64,000 nucleotides of DNA, taken from contig JBDKTY010000028.1 in the NCBI GenBank assembly GCA_039679945.1, positions 103,353 through 167,352 on the forward strand, given 5' to 3'. The notes beneath the pieces were generated by a model. It was not told the origin of the DNA, did not search any database, and was given only the letters and a program-made list of their open reading frames with translations. Each line of letters starts with the position of its first letter. Positions within the stretch are counted from its first letter, which is position 1. Below are positions 1 to 8,699 of this stretch, one piece after another. This DNA comes from SbD1 sp039679945 (GTDB lineage Bacteria; Desulfobacterota; Syntrophobacteria; Syntrophobacterales; Syntrophobacteraceae). A program made the position numbers and the translations under genes.

Positions 1-971
1 CCCTTTTCTTCAGCATCGTGGAGCTGCGCGGAAAGGTCCCGGAGGAATTCTTCCCTGGCAACAGGCCCGATGTCCGTTTGTTCACTCATCGGATCGCCGA
101 TCTTGAGGCGATCGAGCGCAGCGGCAAACTTTTCCGCGAATGCGCCGGCAACAGGTTCCGCGACAATGAACCGCTTGGCCGCGATACAGCTCTGCCCCGC
201 ATTTGAAAATCTTGCGCTCACGCCCGTTGATACAGCCCTGTCCACGTCGGCATCCTCCAGAACGAGAAAAGGATCGGAACCGCCAAGTTCGAGGACCAGC
301 TTCTTAAGATGCCTGCCGGCCACGGAAGCCACTTTCGAGCCTGCCTGCACGCTGCCGGTAAGCGACACCCCGTCGATTCGATCACCCTCTATCAGGCGCT
401 CGGCCGTCAGGGACCCGATGAGCAAAGTCCTGAAGATGTTCTCCGGAAACCCCGCCTCTCGAAAGGTCTTCTCGATCTCCAGCGCGGACAGCGGGACATT
501 CGAGGCATGCTTGAGAAGACAGGCATTACCGGCCGCCAGTGTCGGGATCGCCCAGCGCACTGCCTGCCAGAAAGGAAAATTCCACGGCATTATCCCGAGG
601 ATCACGCCCAGCGGTTCAAAAGTCACATAGCTTTTTGCAAACTGTGAGGAGATGATCTCGTTTTGCAGAAATCTCTCGGCATTGCTGCAATAATAATCGC
701 AAACAAGGGCACATTTCTCGATTTCCGAGATCGCCTGCCGTGTGGGCTTTCCCATTTCCCTGGTGATAATCGAGGCATAATCCCTGGTCCCGCGTCTGAA
801 GATGGAAGCCAGCTCCGCGATGGGCTTGAGCCGTTCGGCAATGGGCGCTTTCCTCCATTTCAGGAAAGCCTCCTTCGCCGAACTGACCGCCAGCTCGGAG
901 GCTTCGTAGGATATTGGGTCGAACTCCTGGTTTGTTTTCCCGTTGAACGGGTTTATCGATTTGATCTTCAT
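1..971 (-). CDS. NAD(P)-dependent aldehyde dehydrogenase, Sad/GabD-like (C-terminus beyond window)
   Basis: The gene starts with ATG at 971 and runs off the left edge, giving 323 of the usual ~460 residues. It has the aldehyde dehydrogenase fold: IMPWNFPFWQ near residue 125, the general-base motif ELGGSDPF near 228 and the nucleophile Cys262 in NAGQSCIAAKR. The ELGGSDPF and AAKRF wording and the NPFNG start resemble E. coli Sad (YneI), which oxidises succinate semialdehyde to succinate. It is the last gene seen in a co-directional TCA block, after sdhB, which fits succinate production. Exact substrate is inferred; other aldehydes are possible. Confidence 0.85.
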   Translation of the reverse strand, partial: MKIKSINPFNGKTNQEFDPISYEASELAVSSAKEAFLKWRKAPIAERLKPIAELASIFRRGTRDYASIITREMGKPTRQAISEIEKCALVCDYYCSNAERFLQNEIISSQFAKSYVTFEPLGVILGIMPWNFPFWQAVRWAIPTLAAGNACLLKHASNVPLSALEIEKTFREAGFPENIFRTLLIGSLTAERLIEGDRIDGVSLTGSVQAGSKVASVAGRHLKKLVLELGGSDPFLVLEDADVDRAVSTGVSARFSNAGQSCIAAKRFIVAEPVAGAFAEKFAAALDRLKIGDPMSEQTDIGPVAREEFLRDLSAQLHDAEEK

Positions 972-1126
972 GTACTCCCTCCGAAAGAAAAAAGAAGAAA
1001 CCCGGAGAGATTTACAGGAAAACACCCCCAGCCCGCAAGCAACTTCGACACTTTTTCCAATGTTTACTTGCGTATATCCTTGACATCCCAAAAATCCCCG
1101 CCATGGCGGCCCTCGGCCCCGGCACG

Positions 1127-1843
1127 CTATTGGCTGCCGTCGGGCAGCGCCTTCTTGATTTCGCGCTTCATAAAGTTGATCGATTTGGTGATCGGGATGC
1201 CCTTCGGGCAGACACGCGTGCATTCGAAGTAATTTTCGCACGGCCAGACGCCATTCGGCTCGTTCAACTTCTTCAGTCTGTCCGAAAACCGGCCATCCCT
1301 GGAGTCATACAGGAAGCGATAGGCCCACACCAGCGCGGCGGGCCCGACGTAATCCGGATTTTCCCGCATGACCGGACAGGAACTGGTGCAGCAGGCGCAC
1401 AGGATGCATCGGATCACGTCCTCCTGTTTTTTGTGATCCTCCGGACTTTGCGTGTATTCCTTTTCCGGGGCTGGTTCCGCCGCTATCAGATAAGGTTGCA
1501 TGGAGTCGATCCTGGCGAGGAAATCATCCATATCGACGATAAGATCCTTGCGAACCTCGAAAAATGGCAGCGGATCGAGCGTGATCTCATCAAGCCCCGC
1601 ATAGTCCCGCACCAGTTTCTGGCAGGCCAGCGCGCAGACCCCGTTTATTCGCATTCCATCCGAACCGCAGACCCCATGGGCGCACGACATTCTGTAACCG
1701 AGCGTGCCGTCCTGTTCCCATTTGATCCTGTTAAGACAGTCGAGGATACGCTCCGCGGGATCCACCGACACTGTGTAGACTTTATAGGAAGGCTCTTTGT
1801 CCAGTTGCGGGTCGAAACGGAAAATCCTGAATCTCATTTCCAT
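1127..1843 (-). CDS. sdhB: Succinate dehydrogenase/fumarate reductase iron-sulfur subunit
   Basis: A 238-residue iron-sulfur subunit that carries electrons from the flavoprotein to the membrane quinone site. The [2Fe-2S] ligands lie in CAHGVCGSDGM and the later ALAC, the [4Fe-4S] ligands in CILCACCTSSCP, and the third cluster in CENYFECTRVCPKGI, so all three clusters appear complete. The ATG at 1843 follows the sdhA stop by one base, with a GAGGA Shine-Dalgarno inside the sdhA end, so the two are translationally coupled. An ATG two codons later is an alternative start. No anchor gene follows; the next gene is a dehydrogenase. Confidence 0.95.
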   Translation of the reverse strand: MEMRFRIFRFDPQLDKEPSYKVYTVSVDPAERILDCLNRIKWEQDGTLGYRMSCAHGVCGSDGMRINGVCALACQKLVRDYAGLDEITLDPLPFFEVRKDLIVDMDDFLARIDSMQPYLIAAEPAPEKEYTQSPEDHKKQEDVIRCILCACCTSSCPVMRENPDYVGPAALVWAYRFLYDSRDGRFSDRLKKLNEPNGVWPCENYFECTRVCPKGIPITKSINFMKREIKKALPDGSQ

Positions 1844-1844
1844 C

Positions 1845-3566
1845 TCAATATGTCCTCGGCTTGGGTGTGAAACGGCTGATATTCACGGGCTTGTAGGATA
1901 TGGACAGGCCCGTATCGCTCCTTTGAACAAGTGTATGCTTGAGCCAATGCTCGTCAACCCGTTCCGGGTAGTCTTCGCGCCAGTGCGCCCCGCGGCTCTC
2001 CCTGCGCGCCAGGGCGGAAGCCACGATAGCCTCGCCAAGCCCGAGCAGGTGCTCCAACTCGAGCGTATCGATAAGATCGGTGTTAAAACGGTCGCCCCTA
2101 TTATCCAGAGATATGCCGCCGTACCCGTCCACCAGCCCGCGAATAGCTCCCAGGGCATGTGTGAGCGTTTGTTCCGTCCTGAAAACAGAGCATTCGTTAT
2201 TCATGACTTCCTGCAGGCTTTGCCGGATGCGTACCGCCCTCTCGCCCGTGTTCCTGTCCTTTATCCGACGGATTCTGTCATCGGATTCCCTTTCAGGCCC
2301 CGGCCCCGGATCAACCCACGGCAGATTCTTCAACTCCCCGGCAATATGCTGTCCTGCCCTTCTTCCAAACACGACAAGATCCAGGAGGGAATTACAACCG
2401 AGCCGGTTGGCTCCATGGAGCGACAGGCAGGAGCACTCGCCGGCGGCATACAGTCCGGGAACGGGGTTGTTGCGCGCGTCCAGCACCTGCCCGCTGGAGT
2501 TTGTCGGTATCCCGCCCATCATGTAATGGCATGTGGGGTGAATGGGAACCAGGTCAGTGGCTGGATCGAGTCCCATGTAAATCTTGATGAAGGAGGAAAT
2601 GTCGGAGAGTCTTTCCGCCAGCTTCTTTTCACCCAGATGGGTCAGGTCGAGGTAGACAAAGTCGCCGCCTCCGATACCCCGTCCCTCCCGGATCTCCGTA
2701 TATATGGCGCGGGATACCATATCCCTGGGCGCGAGGTCCTTGATGGTCGGTGCATATCTTTCCATGAAGCGTTCCCCGGCGTTGTTGCGAAGGATGCCGC
2801 CCTCTCCCCTTGCCGCCTCGCTGATAAGAACGCCGAGCCGATGAATCCCGGTCGGGTGGAACTGGACAAATTCCATGTCCTCCAGGGGAATTCCCAGTTT
2901 GTAAGTAAGGTACAGGCCGTCGCCCGTACTGGCGAACGCGTTCGATGTCACCTTGAACACCTTCCCGTAGCCGCCGGTAGCGATTAACACCACACGGCTC
3001 TGGAAAAAGTGGAGTTCACCCGTTGCCAGCTCATATGCCACCAACCCGGCGACCTGGCCATCCCGGACGATGAGGTCCAGTACGTGAAACTCGGGGTATA
3101 TCTTGATTCCCCTTCTGACCGCCTCGAAATAGAGCGTATCCATCATAACCCGCCCACTTCGGTCGGCGGCGTAGCACGCGCGTTTTATGGGGGCTTTCCC
3201 GAAATCACGGGTATGTCCTCCAAAATTCCGCTGGGCAATCTTTCCTTCCGGCGTGCGGTTAAACGGCACCCCCATGTGTTCCAGCTCGTAGACCGCTCTG
3301 ATGGCATCCTTGGCAAGCACCTCGGCAATGTCCTGGTCTGCCAGGTAGTCTCCCCCCTTTACGGTGTCGTACATGTGCCATTCCCAGGAATCCGGCTCCT
3401 CATTTCCAAGCGCCGCGGCAATTCCGCCCTGCGCGGCGCCGGAATGGGACCGGGTGGGATACACCTTGCTGAAGAGGGCGACGTCCGTTTTGCCGGCCAC
3501 TTCCGTGGCCGCCCTGAGCCCAGCGAGACCGGAGCCGACTATGAGTACATCGTGTTTGAAAACCAT
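1845..3566 (-). CDS. sdhA: Succinate dehydrogenase/fumarate reductase flavoprotein subunit
   Basis: A 574-residue flavoprotein interconverting succinate and fumarate. The N-terminal Rossmann motif VLIVGSGLAG is followed by SHSGAAQGG, whose His41 is the covalent FAD site of this family. GERF, HYMMGG and HGANRLGCNSLLD mark the active-site and FAD regions. I chose the ATG at 3566 because GAGGAG stands seven bases upstream and the protein then begins MVFKHDVLIVG; a longer in-frame reading to 3695 adds an unconserved tail. Upstream lies citrate synthase, downstream sdhB. A cytochrome b anchor gene would normally stand just before sdhA but is not there. Confidence 0.95.
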   Translation of the reverse strand: MVFKHDVLIVGSGLAGLRAATEVAGKTDVALFSKVYPTRSHSGAAQGGIAAALGNEEPDSWEWHMYDTVKGGDYLADQDIAEVLAKDAIRAVYELEHMGVPFNRTPEGKIAQRNFGGHTRDFGKAPIKRACYAADRSGRVMMDTLYFEAVRRGIKIYPEFHVLDLIVRDGQVAGLVAYELATGELHFFQSRVVLIATGGYGKVFKVTSNAFASTGDGLYLTYKLGIPLEDMEFVQFHPTGIHRLGVLISEAARGEGGILRNNAGERFMERYAPTIKDLAPRDMVSRAIYTEIREGRGIGGGDFVYLDLTHLGEKKLAERLSDISSFIKIYMGLDPATDLVPIHPTCHYMMGGIPTNSSGQVLDARNNPVPGLYAAGECSCLSLHGANRLGCNSLLDLVVFGRRAGQHIAGELKNLPWVDPGPGPERESDDRIRRIKDRNTGERAVRIRQSLQEVMNNECSVFRTEQTLTHALGAIRGLVDGYGGISLDNRGDRFNTDLIDTLELEHLLGLGEAIVASALARRESRGAHWREDYPERVDEHWLKHTLVQRSDTGLSISYKPVNISRFTPKPRTY

Positions 3567-3964
3567 TGAGGATCTCCTCGGGATAGGGAAAACAAGGGCG
3601 GGGCCTGGAGCCTGGTCAAATCCCCCTGTTTTCAAAGAAAGGGAGTAAACCCTGTCGGTGTGTAACCATGGCGTCCAATAACGCAACATAGTCACCGGAA
3701 GGACCTTCCAATCGTGGCCGAAAGCCCTGCCCGGCGTCTTTCAAATCACGCGAAACGCGGAAAGAGAGTAGGCCCTCAACCTTTCCGAGTCCCTCCCCCG
3801 GACACTTCCACCCTTCGATGCACGGGGCGGGCGGCAGCGGGTGCCTTGGTACCCGGAGGAAAAAGCTGTCTTTCGAGTGGCATCACGGAATGAACGGGCG
3901 CCCCCTCCCACGGGGATCACTCGCGAACAGGGGGCAGGTTCAACCATGCCAGGTCGGGAACGGT
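3567..3964. other. Gene-free interval between gltA and sdhA
   Basis: About 400 bases between the citrate synthase stop and the sdhA start, both on the minus strand. I looked on both strands for a hydrophobic reading frame that could be sdhC or sdhD and found none; the longest minus-strand frame (3741-3947) is rich in Arg, Ser and Pro and has no membrane segment. No clear terminator or promoter was recognised, though sdhA probably has its own promoter here. Confidence 0.6.
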
Positions 3965-5161
3965 CTACTTTCTCTCCACGATCGGTTCATAGGTGCAGCC
4001 GATCTCGCCGCAATAGTCGCCCACATATTCGGCCTCGGGCCTGTAGAGAGCGGGTTTGTCCTGGGCCTCGGCGAACTTTTCCTCGATTACGTGCGCGCAC
4101 CATCCGGAAACTCTGGAGATGGCAAAGACAGCGGTCATAATGTCCACGGGAATTCCCATCATGGCGTAGACGGAGCCGCTGTAAAAATCCACATTGGTCC
4201 TGATGTTCGTCTTGCCGCGAGCCTGGAACTCCCGATAACCCGCATCCTCGATCGCGGTGAGATACTCGTACCAGTTTTCGTGGCCCGTCTTTTTGCCGAG
4301 CCGTTTGGACATTACCTTCAATATTTTGGAGCGGGGGTCGATCGTCTTATAAACCGCATGCCCCATCCCCATTATTTTCTCACCCTTTTCAATTCTCGTT
4401 TTCACCCACTGGTCGATCTCATCCCTGGACTTGAGTTCGGATTCCACCTGAAGCAGCATCTTCATGACACGTTCGTTGGCGCCGCCGTGCAGACTGCCGG
4501 CAAGCGCCCCGACTCCCGCCGAGATTCCGGCATACATGTGGGCCTTTGTCGAGACCACCTCGCGACACGCAAAGGTGGATGCATTGAAGGTATGATCGGC
4601 ATGCAGCACCAGGCATACATCCAGATCATTCGCAAACTCTCTGTCGGGCTTTTTCCCGGTGAGTTGCCATAGGAAATTGGCCGCGTGGGAAAGGCCGCTA
4701 TCAGGCGGCAACGGTTTTTCCCCATTCCTTATCCGGTTCCAGGCAGCAATCACCGCGGGCACGCGAGCGATCAGCCGCACGGCCTTTCGTACATTCGCCT
4801 CCCTGCTTTCATCCTGGAGTTCGGGATCGGCAATGCCCAGCAGCGGAATGGCTGACTGGAGCACGTCCATTGGACCGGCTTGCCTGGGGATGCCCGCAAG
4901 ACCGTCGATGACAAATGAAGGAACTTCACGGGATTGCACCACCTGACGCTCGAAGCGCTCAAGTTCGCCCTCTTTGGGCATACGACCATTCAACAGAAGG
5001 TAGGCTGTCTCCATGAAAGAGGAACGCTCCGCCAGTTCCTCGATCCTGTACCCGCGGTAAATCAGTACCCCGTTCTCACCGTCGATATAGCTTATCTTTG
5101 TATCGGCTACGGTGACACCTCTCAAGCCGATGTTTTTCACACGAACAGGAGTATCCGCCAT
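3965..5161 (-). CDS. gltA: Citrate synthase
   Basis: A 398-residue citrate synthase condensing acetyl-CoA and oxaloacetate. Family motifs are intact: HADHTFNAST at 187-196, SLHGGANE around 223-230, GMGHAVYK at 265-272 and the catalytic Asp325 in NVDFYSG. The length and the HADHTFNAST form fit the short bacterial type II-like/methylcitrate synthase branch rather than the longer E. coli GltA, so some activity toward propionyl-CoA cannot be excluded. It lies 71 bases after aconitase on the same strand, so the two first TCA steps are probably co-transcribed. Confidence 0.93.
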   Translation of the reverse strand: MADTPVRVKNIGLRGVTVADTKISYIDGENGVLIYRGYRIEELAERSSFMETAYLLLNGRMPKEGELERFERQVVQSREVPSFVIDGLAGIPRQAGPMDVLQSAIPLLGIADPELQDESREANVRKAVRLIARVPAVIAAWNRIRNGEKPLPPDSGLSHAANFLWQLTGKKPDREFANDLDVCLVLHADHTFNASTFACREVVSTKAHMYAGISAGVGALAGSLHGGANERVMKMLLQVESELKSRDEIDQWVKTRIEKGEKIMGMGHAVYKTIDPRSKILKVMSKRLGKKTGHENWYEYLTAIEDAGYREFQARGKTNIRTNVDFYSGSVYAMMGIPVDIMTAVFAISRVSGWCAHVIEEKFAEAQDKPALYRPEAEYVGDYCGEIGCTYEPIVERK

Positions 5162-5232
5162 ATTTGGCCTCCGAATTATGTCCCAGCGGAATTCGGAACG
5201 TATCCCCGGACTCCGCGGTGGAGTTATCGAGT

Positions 5233-7167
5233 CTATACAAGCGCTGCTTTCACGAGATTGAGGGCTCCGCCGGCGATAAGCTGCCGGCGCATCCTGGACG
5301 ACACGTCCAGAAGGACCGTGATGGTTTGTCCGTCGACTTGCACGGGCAACTCGATATCCCCGTTAACCAGATGCTGGCGGATGTTTTCATAAACCACACC
5401 GGAGCCCCGACGAAATACGTCGTAGTCCTCGGGCTGTTTAAAGATCAGGGGCAAGATACCGAAATTGCACAGGTTAGCCATGTGTATCCGTGCGAAACCC
5501 TTTGCAATAACCGCCCGGACTCCGAGATAGCGCGGCGCGAGAGCCGCATGCTCACGGCTCGATCCCTGGCCGTAGTTCTCGCCGCCCACGATCGTGACTG
5601 ATCCCTTTTCTTTGCATTTAAGGTGAAACTCCGAATCGATTTGCGAATATACATACTCACTGATGGCCGGAATGTTCGACCTGAGCGGCAATATCTTGTT
5701 CCCGGCCGGCATGATGGTATCCGTCGAGATGTTGTCTCCCACCACCAGCACGACCTCCGTTTTCAGAGACTCCGGCAGCGGTTCGAACGAGGGTAGAGGA
5801 GCGATATTGGGTCCCCGCACGATTTCGGTTTTGCTCAGCTCATTCGTGGGCTGTATGATGGAAACGTCGTCCACGATATACCTTTCGGGGTCCGTGATTC
5901 TCGGATATTTCAACTCTTTTCCGAGATCCCTCGGGTCGGTGATAACCCCCTTCAGGGCTGCCGCGGCAACAGTCTCCGGCGAGCAGAGATAGACCTGATC
6001 ATCCTTGGTTCCGGAGCGTCCCGGAAAGTTTCGGGGCATTGTCCGCAGGCTTACCTGTCCCGTTCCCGGAGCTTGCCCCATGCCGATGCATCCGAGGCAT
6101 CCGGGCTCGTGTATGCGCCCGCCGGCCCTCAACAGCGGAAGGACTCCTCCCTGCGCGGCAATATTCTCGATCACCTGCCGGCTTCCAGGGTTCACGTTCA
6201 GGGAAGTCCAGGGAGCGGTATGCCGTCCATCCACGATCCTGGCAACCACCATGAGGTCCCGGAAAGAGGAGTTGACACTGCTGCCCACGATTACCTGGTC
6301 GACCTTCAGCCCGGCCACCTCACGCACCGGCACGACATTTCCGGGAGAGCTGGGCTTTGCGATGAGCGGTTCGACTTGAGACAGGTCTATTTCGTCATAT
6401 TCATCATAAGTGGCTCCCTCATCCGCCTGGAGATCGATCCACAGATCACCCCTGCCCTGAGCTTCGAGGTAAGCCCTTGTATTTTCGTCCGAAGGAAAGA
6501 TGGATGTCGTGGCTCCCAGTTCCGTGCCCATATTGCAGATGGTTTCCCGATCGGTGGCCGAGAGGCTTTTCACCCCCGGGCCGTAATACTCGACGATTTT
6601 GCCGATACAGCCTTTGACGCCGTAGCGCCTGAGCATTTCCAGGATAACGTCCTTCGCGCTCACCCAATCAGGAAGTTCACCCGTGAGCTTTACCCCGAGA
6701 ACCGTGGGACACGGGATGAAATAGGGCAGACCCGCCATCGCGAGCGCCACGTCCAGTCCCCCGGCTCCGATTCCAAGGACAGAAACGCCCCCGGCTCCCG
6801 GTGTGTGACTGTCCGAGCCGACCAGGGTCTTCCCCGGGATACCGAATCTTTCCATGTGAACCTGGTGCGACACCCCATTTCCCGGCGGGCTGAAATGAAG
6901 ACCGTAACGCGCGGCCGCGCTCTGCAGGTATCGGTGGTCGTCGGCGTTCTTGTTATCCGTCTGAAGAATGTTGTGGTCGACATATTGCACGGCCAGTTCC
7001 GCTTTTATCCGGTCCAGTCCGAGCGCCTCGAACTCCAGCATGGCCATGGTGCCCGTGGCATCCTGGAGAAGAATCTGGTCTATCCTGATGCCGATTTCCT
7101 CACCCGGCACGAGCCGGCCTTCCAACAGGTGAGCCTCGATTATTTTACGCGTAAGGTTTCTTGACAC
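5233..7167 (-). CDS. Aconitate hydratase
   Basis: A 644-residue aconitase interconverting citrate and isocitrate through a [4Fe-4S] cluster. GSDSHTPGAGG lies near residue 118, one cluster Cys in TICNMG and the other two in GCLGCIGMG. The C-terminal swivel domain carries YGQGSSREHAAL. The compact form resembles the mitochondrial-like or LeuC/LeuD-like type rather than the ~890-residue AcnA. I place the start at GTG 7167 because AGGAG is five bases upstream; the ATG eight codons earlier would include that Shine-Dalgarno in the coding sequence. First gene of the TCA block. Confidence 0.92.
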   Translation of the reverse strand: MSRNLTRKIIEAHLLEGRLVPGEEIGIRIDQILLQDATGTMAMLEFEALGLDRIKAELAVQYVDHNILQTDNKNADDHRYLQSAAARYGLHFSPPGNGVSHQVHMERFGIPGKTLVGSDSHTPGAGGVSVLGIGAGGLDVALAMAGLPYFIPCPTVLGVKLTGELPDWVSAKDVILEMLRRYGVKGCIGKIVEYYGPGVKSLSATDRETICNMGTELGATTSIFPSDENTRAYLEAQGRGDLWIDLQADEGATYDEYDEIDLSQVEPLIAKPSSPGNVVPVREVAGLKVDQVIVGSSVNSSFRDLMVVARIVDGRHTAPWTSLNVNPGSRQVIENIAAQGGVLPLLRAGGRIHEPGCLGCIGMGQAPGTGQVSLRTMPRNFPGRSGTKDDQVYLCSPETVAAAALKGVITDPRDLGKELKYPRITDPERYIVDDVSIIQPTNELSKTEIVRGPNIAPLPSFEPLPESLKTEVVLVVGDNISTDTIMPAGNKILPLRSNIPAISEYVYSQIDSEFHLKCKEKGSVTIVGGENYGQGSSREHAALAPRYLGVRAVIAKGFARIHMANLCNFGILPLIFKQPEDYDVFRRGSGVVYENIRQHLVNGDIELPVQVDGQTITVLLDVSSRMRRQLIAGGALNLVKAALV

Positions 7168-7563
7168 AGTCTTCTCCTGATATAGAAACATAACAATTAC
7201 TTGCCATTACCGCCGCATACACCGCGAGAAAGCGCCGGCATGGGGCGAGAGCTTTCCCTGTCCCCGCTCGCGCGGAGGAAAAAACCGGAACGGACACTCG
7301 GGATGCATGAGTTTTCCAGACCGCTTTTCTGTCTGAAAGGTGACATTACTCAGCGGAATACAAGATTTTGAGCCAAGCAAAACCTAAGATTGTGCAATGG
7401 TATTGTCAATTAAGATGCGAGGTTGGGACACTTCAGGGATGAGAGTCTGGCGCCCTTGAGGAAACCGCGGGGTGGAAAAACGAAAGGGACCGTTCACCGT
7501 ACTTCACTGGAGAACAGTCCCTGGCAAATAACTCTATATAGGAAAGCAGAGGAGAGACCGGAA
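7168..7563. other. Upstream region of the TCA block
   Basis: About 395 bases between the HU stop and the aconitase start, both minus strand. No convincing coding frame on either strand; a 64-codon plus-strand frame at 7423-7617 overlaps the HU gene end and lacks family features. The region presumably carries the promoter for aconitase-gltA-sdhAB, but I could not pick a confident -35/-10 pair. Confidence 0.5.
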
Positions 7564-7836
7564 TTATTTTATCTTTTCACCGAGAGTCTTGCCGGCTTTG
7601 AACTTAACCACCTTTGAAGCAGGGATGCTGATCTTCTCGCCGGTTCGGGGATTGCGGCCTTCACGTTCCGACCTTGCCCCGATGCTAAACGTCCCAAATC
7701 CCACCAGGGTGATTTTATCTCCCTGAGAAAGAGCCTCGGAAACAGCAGAAACAAAACCATCGACAGCCTTTTCTGCCTGAGATTTAGTAATTCCGCTGGC
7801 ACTCGCGATCTTCGCTACCAATTCCGCTTTCGTCAT
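7564..7836 (-). CDS. hup: DNA-binding protein HU
   Basis: A 90-residue nucleoid protein of the HU/IHF family, which bends and compacts DNA as a dimer. It begins MTKAELV, has the family core LVGFGTFS, the DNA-binding beta-arm with GRNPRTGEKI and the C-terminal KVVKFKAGKTL. The ATG at 7836 is preceded by a strong GAGGAGG six bases away; a TTG five codons earlier would include that Shine-Dalgarno and is rejected. The GRNPRTG arm and absence of IHF features favour HU. It is monocistronic and divergent from the next gene. Confidence 0.95.
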   Translation of the reverse strand: MTKAELVAKIASASGITKSQAEKAVDGFVSAVSEALSQGDKITLVGFGTFSIGARSEREGRNPRTGEKISIPASKVVKFKAGKTLGEKIK

Positions 7837-8270
7837 TTCTTTCCTCCTCAAAAAAAGTTAAACAACCCCCTCCTGGACATATTCCGATTTCTAATCCGCC
7901 CTTACTCCACCTCCTCTCGTACTATTCGCCCCTGCTTGACTTTTTACAAACCAAACCCCTCTTAGGAATCGATCCCGTACCGGCCCGCACTCCTTGGAAC
8001 CGCCACTGCTCTGGCTCCAGATCGACAGGCTAGACGTTTTTATAATCAGATGGATGCCCTTGTCCATCAAAATCTACAAGAAAAATATAAAAACAGAACA
8101 GAATCTTAAGCGGTGACAATATTTCCCGGAAACACAAAGCGCAAGTGAAATTTTTAATGCCGGCTGCTTGGCGGCGATGGTTGCTTTTTCGCAAGTGCGG
8201 TTTTATAGAAGTAAGTGCAGGTCTATCCGTAGGAAGGTTTTATTAAATGACTCTTCACAAGGAGACCGTC
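7837..8270. other. Divergent promoter region between HU and a monooxygenase-fold gene
   Basis: About 430 bases, visibly AT-richer than the flanking genes and without a plausible gene. On the minus strand a candidate HU promoter has TGGACA at 8061-8066, a 16-base spacer and TATAAA at 8039-8044, which would give a ~200-base leader; a nearer TTGTAA/AATAGT pair is also possible. On the plus strand AAGGAG stands before the 8271 start. No tRNA-like fold was recognised. Confidence 0.4.
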
Positions 8271-8558
8271 ATGACAGTTCGAGTATTGATCGAGAGGGAG
8301 GTGGAGCCGGGTCAAGAGAGAAAGCTGCAGCAGATCATGACCCAAATTCGGGTGACCGCGATGAAGGCCAAAGGGTATATCTCCGGCGAGACGCTGCGGT
8401 CCATGGAAAACCCCAGTAAATTTCTGGTGATCAGCAACTGGAACAGCTTCGAGGGCTGGAAGGCATGGGAAGAGGACCCCGAGCGCGCGAAAATCCAGCA
8501 GGAACTGGTCCCCCTGCTCATCAGCAAGGAAAAATGCACCGTTTTCACGCACTTTTAG
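8271..8558 (+). CDS. Antibiotic biosynthesis monooxygenase (ABM) domain protein
   Basis: A 95-residue protein with the dimeric ferredoxin-like ABM fold pattern: a beta strand TVRVLIEREV, a helix around QERKLQQIM, then GYISGETL, the strand FLVISNWNSFEGWKAW and a final helix. Members include small cofactor-free monooxygenases and proteins of unknown role; no catalytic residues can be assigned here. The ATG at 8271 has AAGGAG seven bases upstream, whereas an in-frame ATG at 8247 lacks one. It stands alone, divergent from HU and convergent with the Rel gene. Confidence 0.75.
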   Translation: MTVRVLIEREVEPGQERKLQQIMTQIRVTAMKAKGYISGETLRSMENPSKFLVISNWNSFEGWKAWEEDPERAKIQQELVPLLISKEKCTVFTHF

Positions 8559-8669
8559 TTCCCTCACCATCCCGCTCCCGCTCCCCCAGCCCTGACTGCG
8601 CGCAACCGCTCGCCCGCGCCGCCTCCTGAATGCCTCTTATCAGCAGCAGAGAATTATCTGTCCTTATCC

Positions 8670-8698
8670 GGGACGGGGAATAATCTGCCCCCCGTCCC
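8670..8698. terminator. Hairpin between convergent genes
   Basis: A perfect 9-bp stem (8670-8678 with 8690-8698, GGGACGGGG against CCCCGTCCC) with an 11-base loop ends one base before the Rel stop codon and lies 110 bases after the ABM gene. Flanking runs are A/T-rich but not a clean U tract, so termination, possibly in both directions, is inferred from stem strength and position. Confidence 0.45.
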
Positions 8699-8699
8699 A

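Noticed and set aside
3567..3964. Possible sdhC anchor gene before sdhA
   Set aside because: No frame on either strand has the three or more hydrophobic helices and heme histidines expected.
6073..7164. A 363-codon plus-strand frame opposite aconitase
   Set aside because: Shadow of the aconitase codon pattern; no recognisable protein features.
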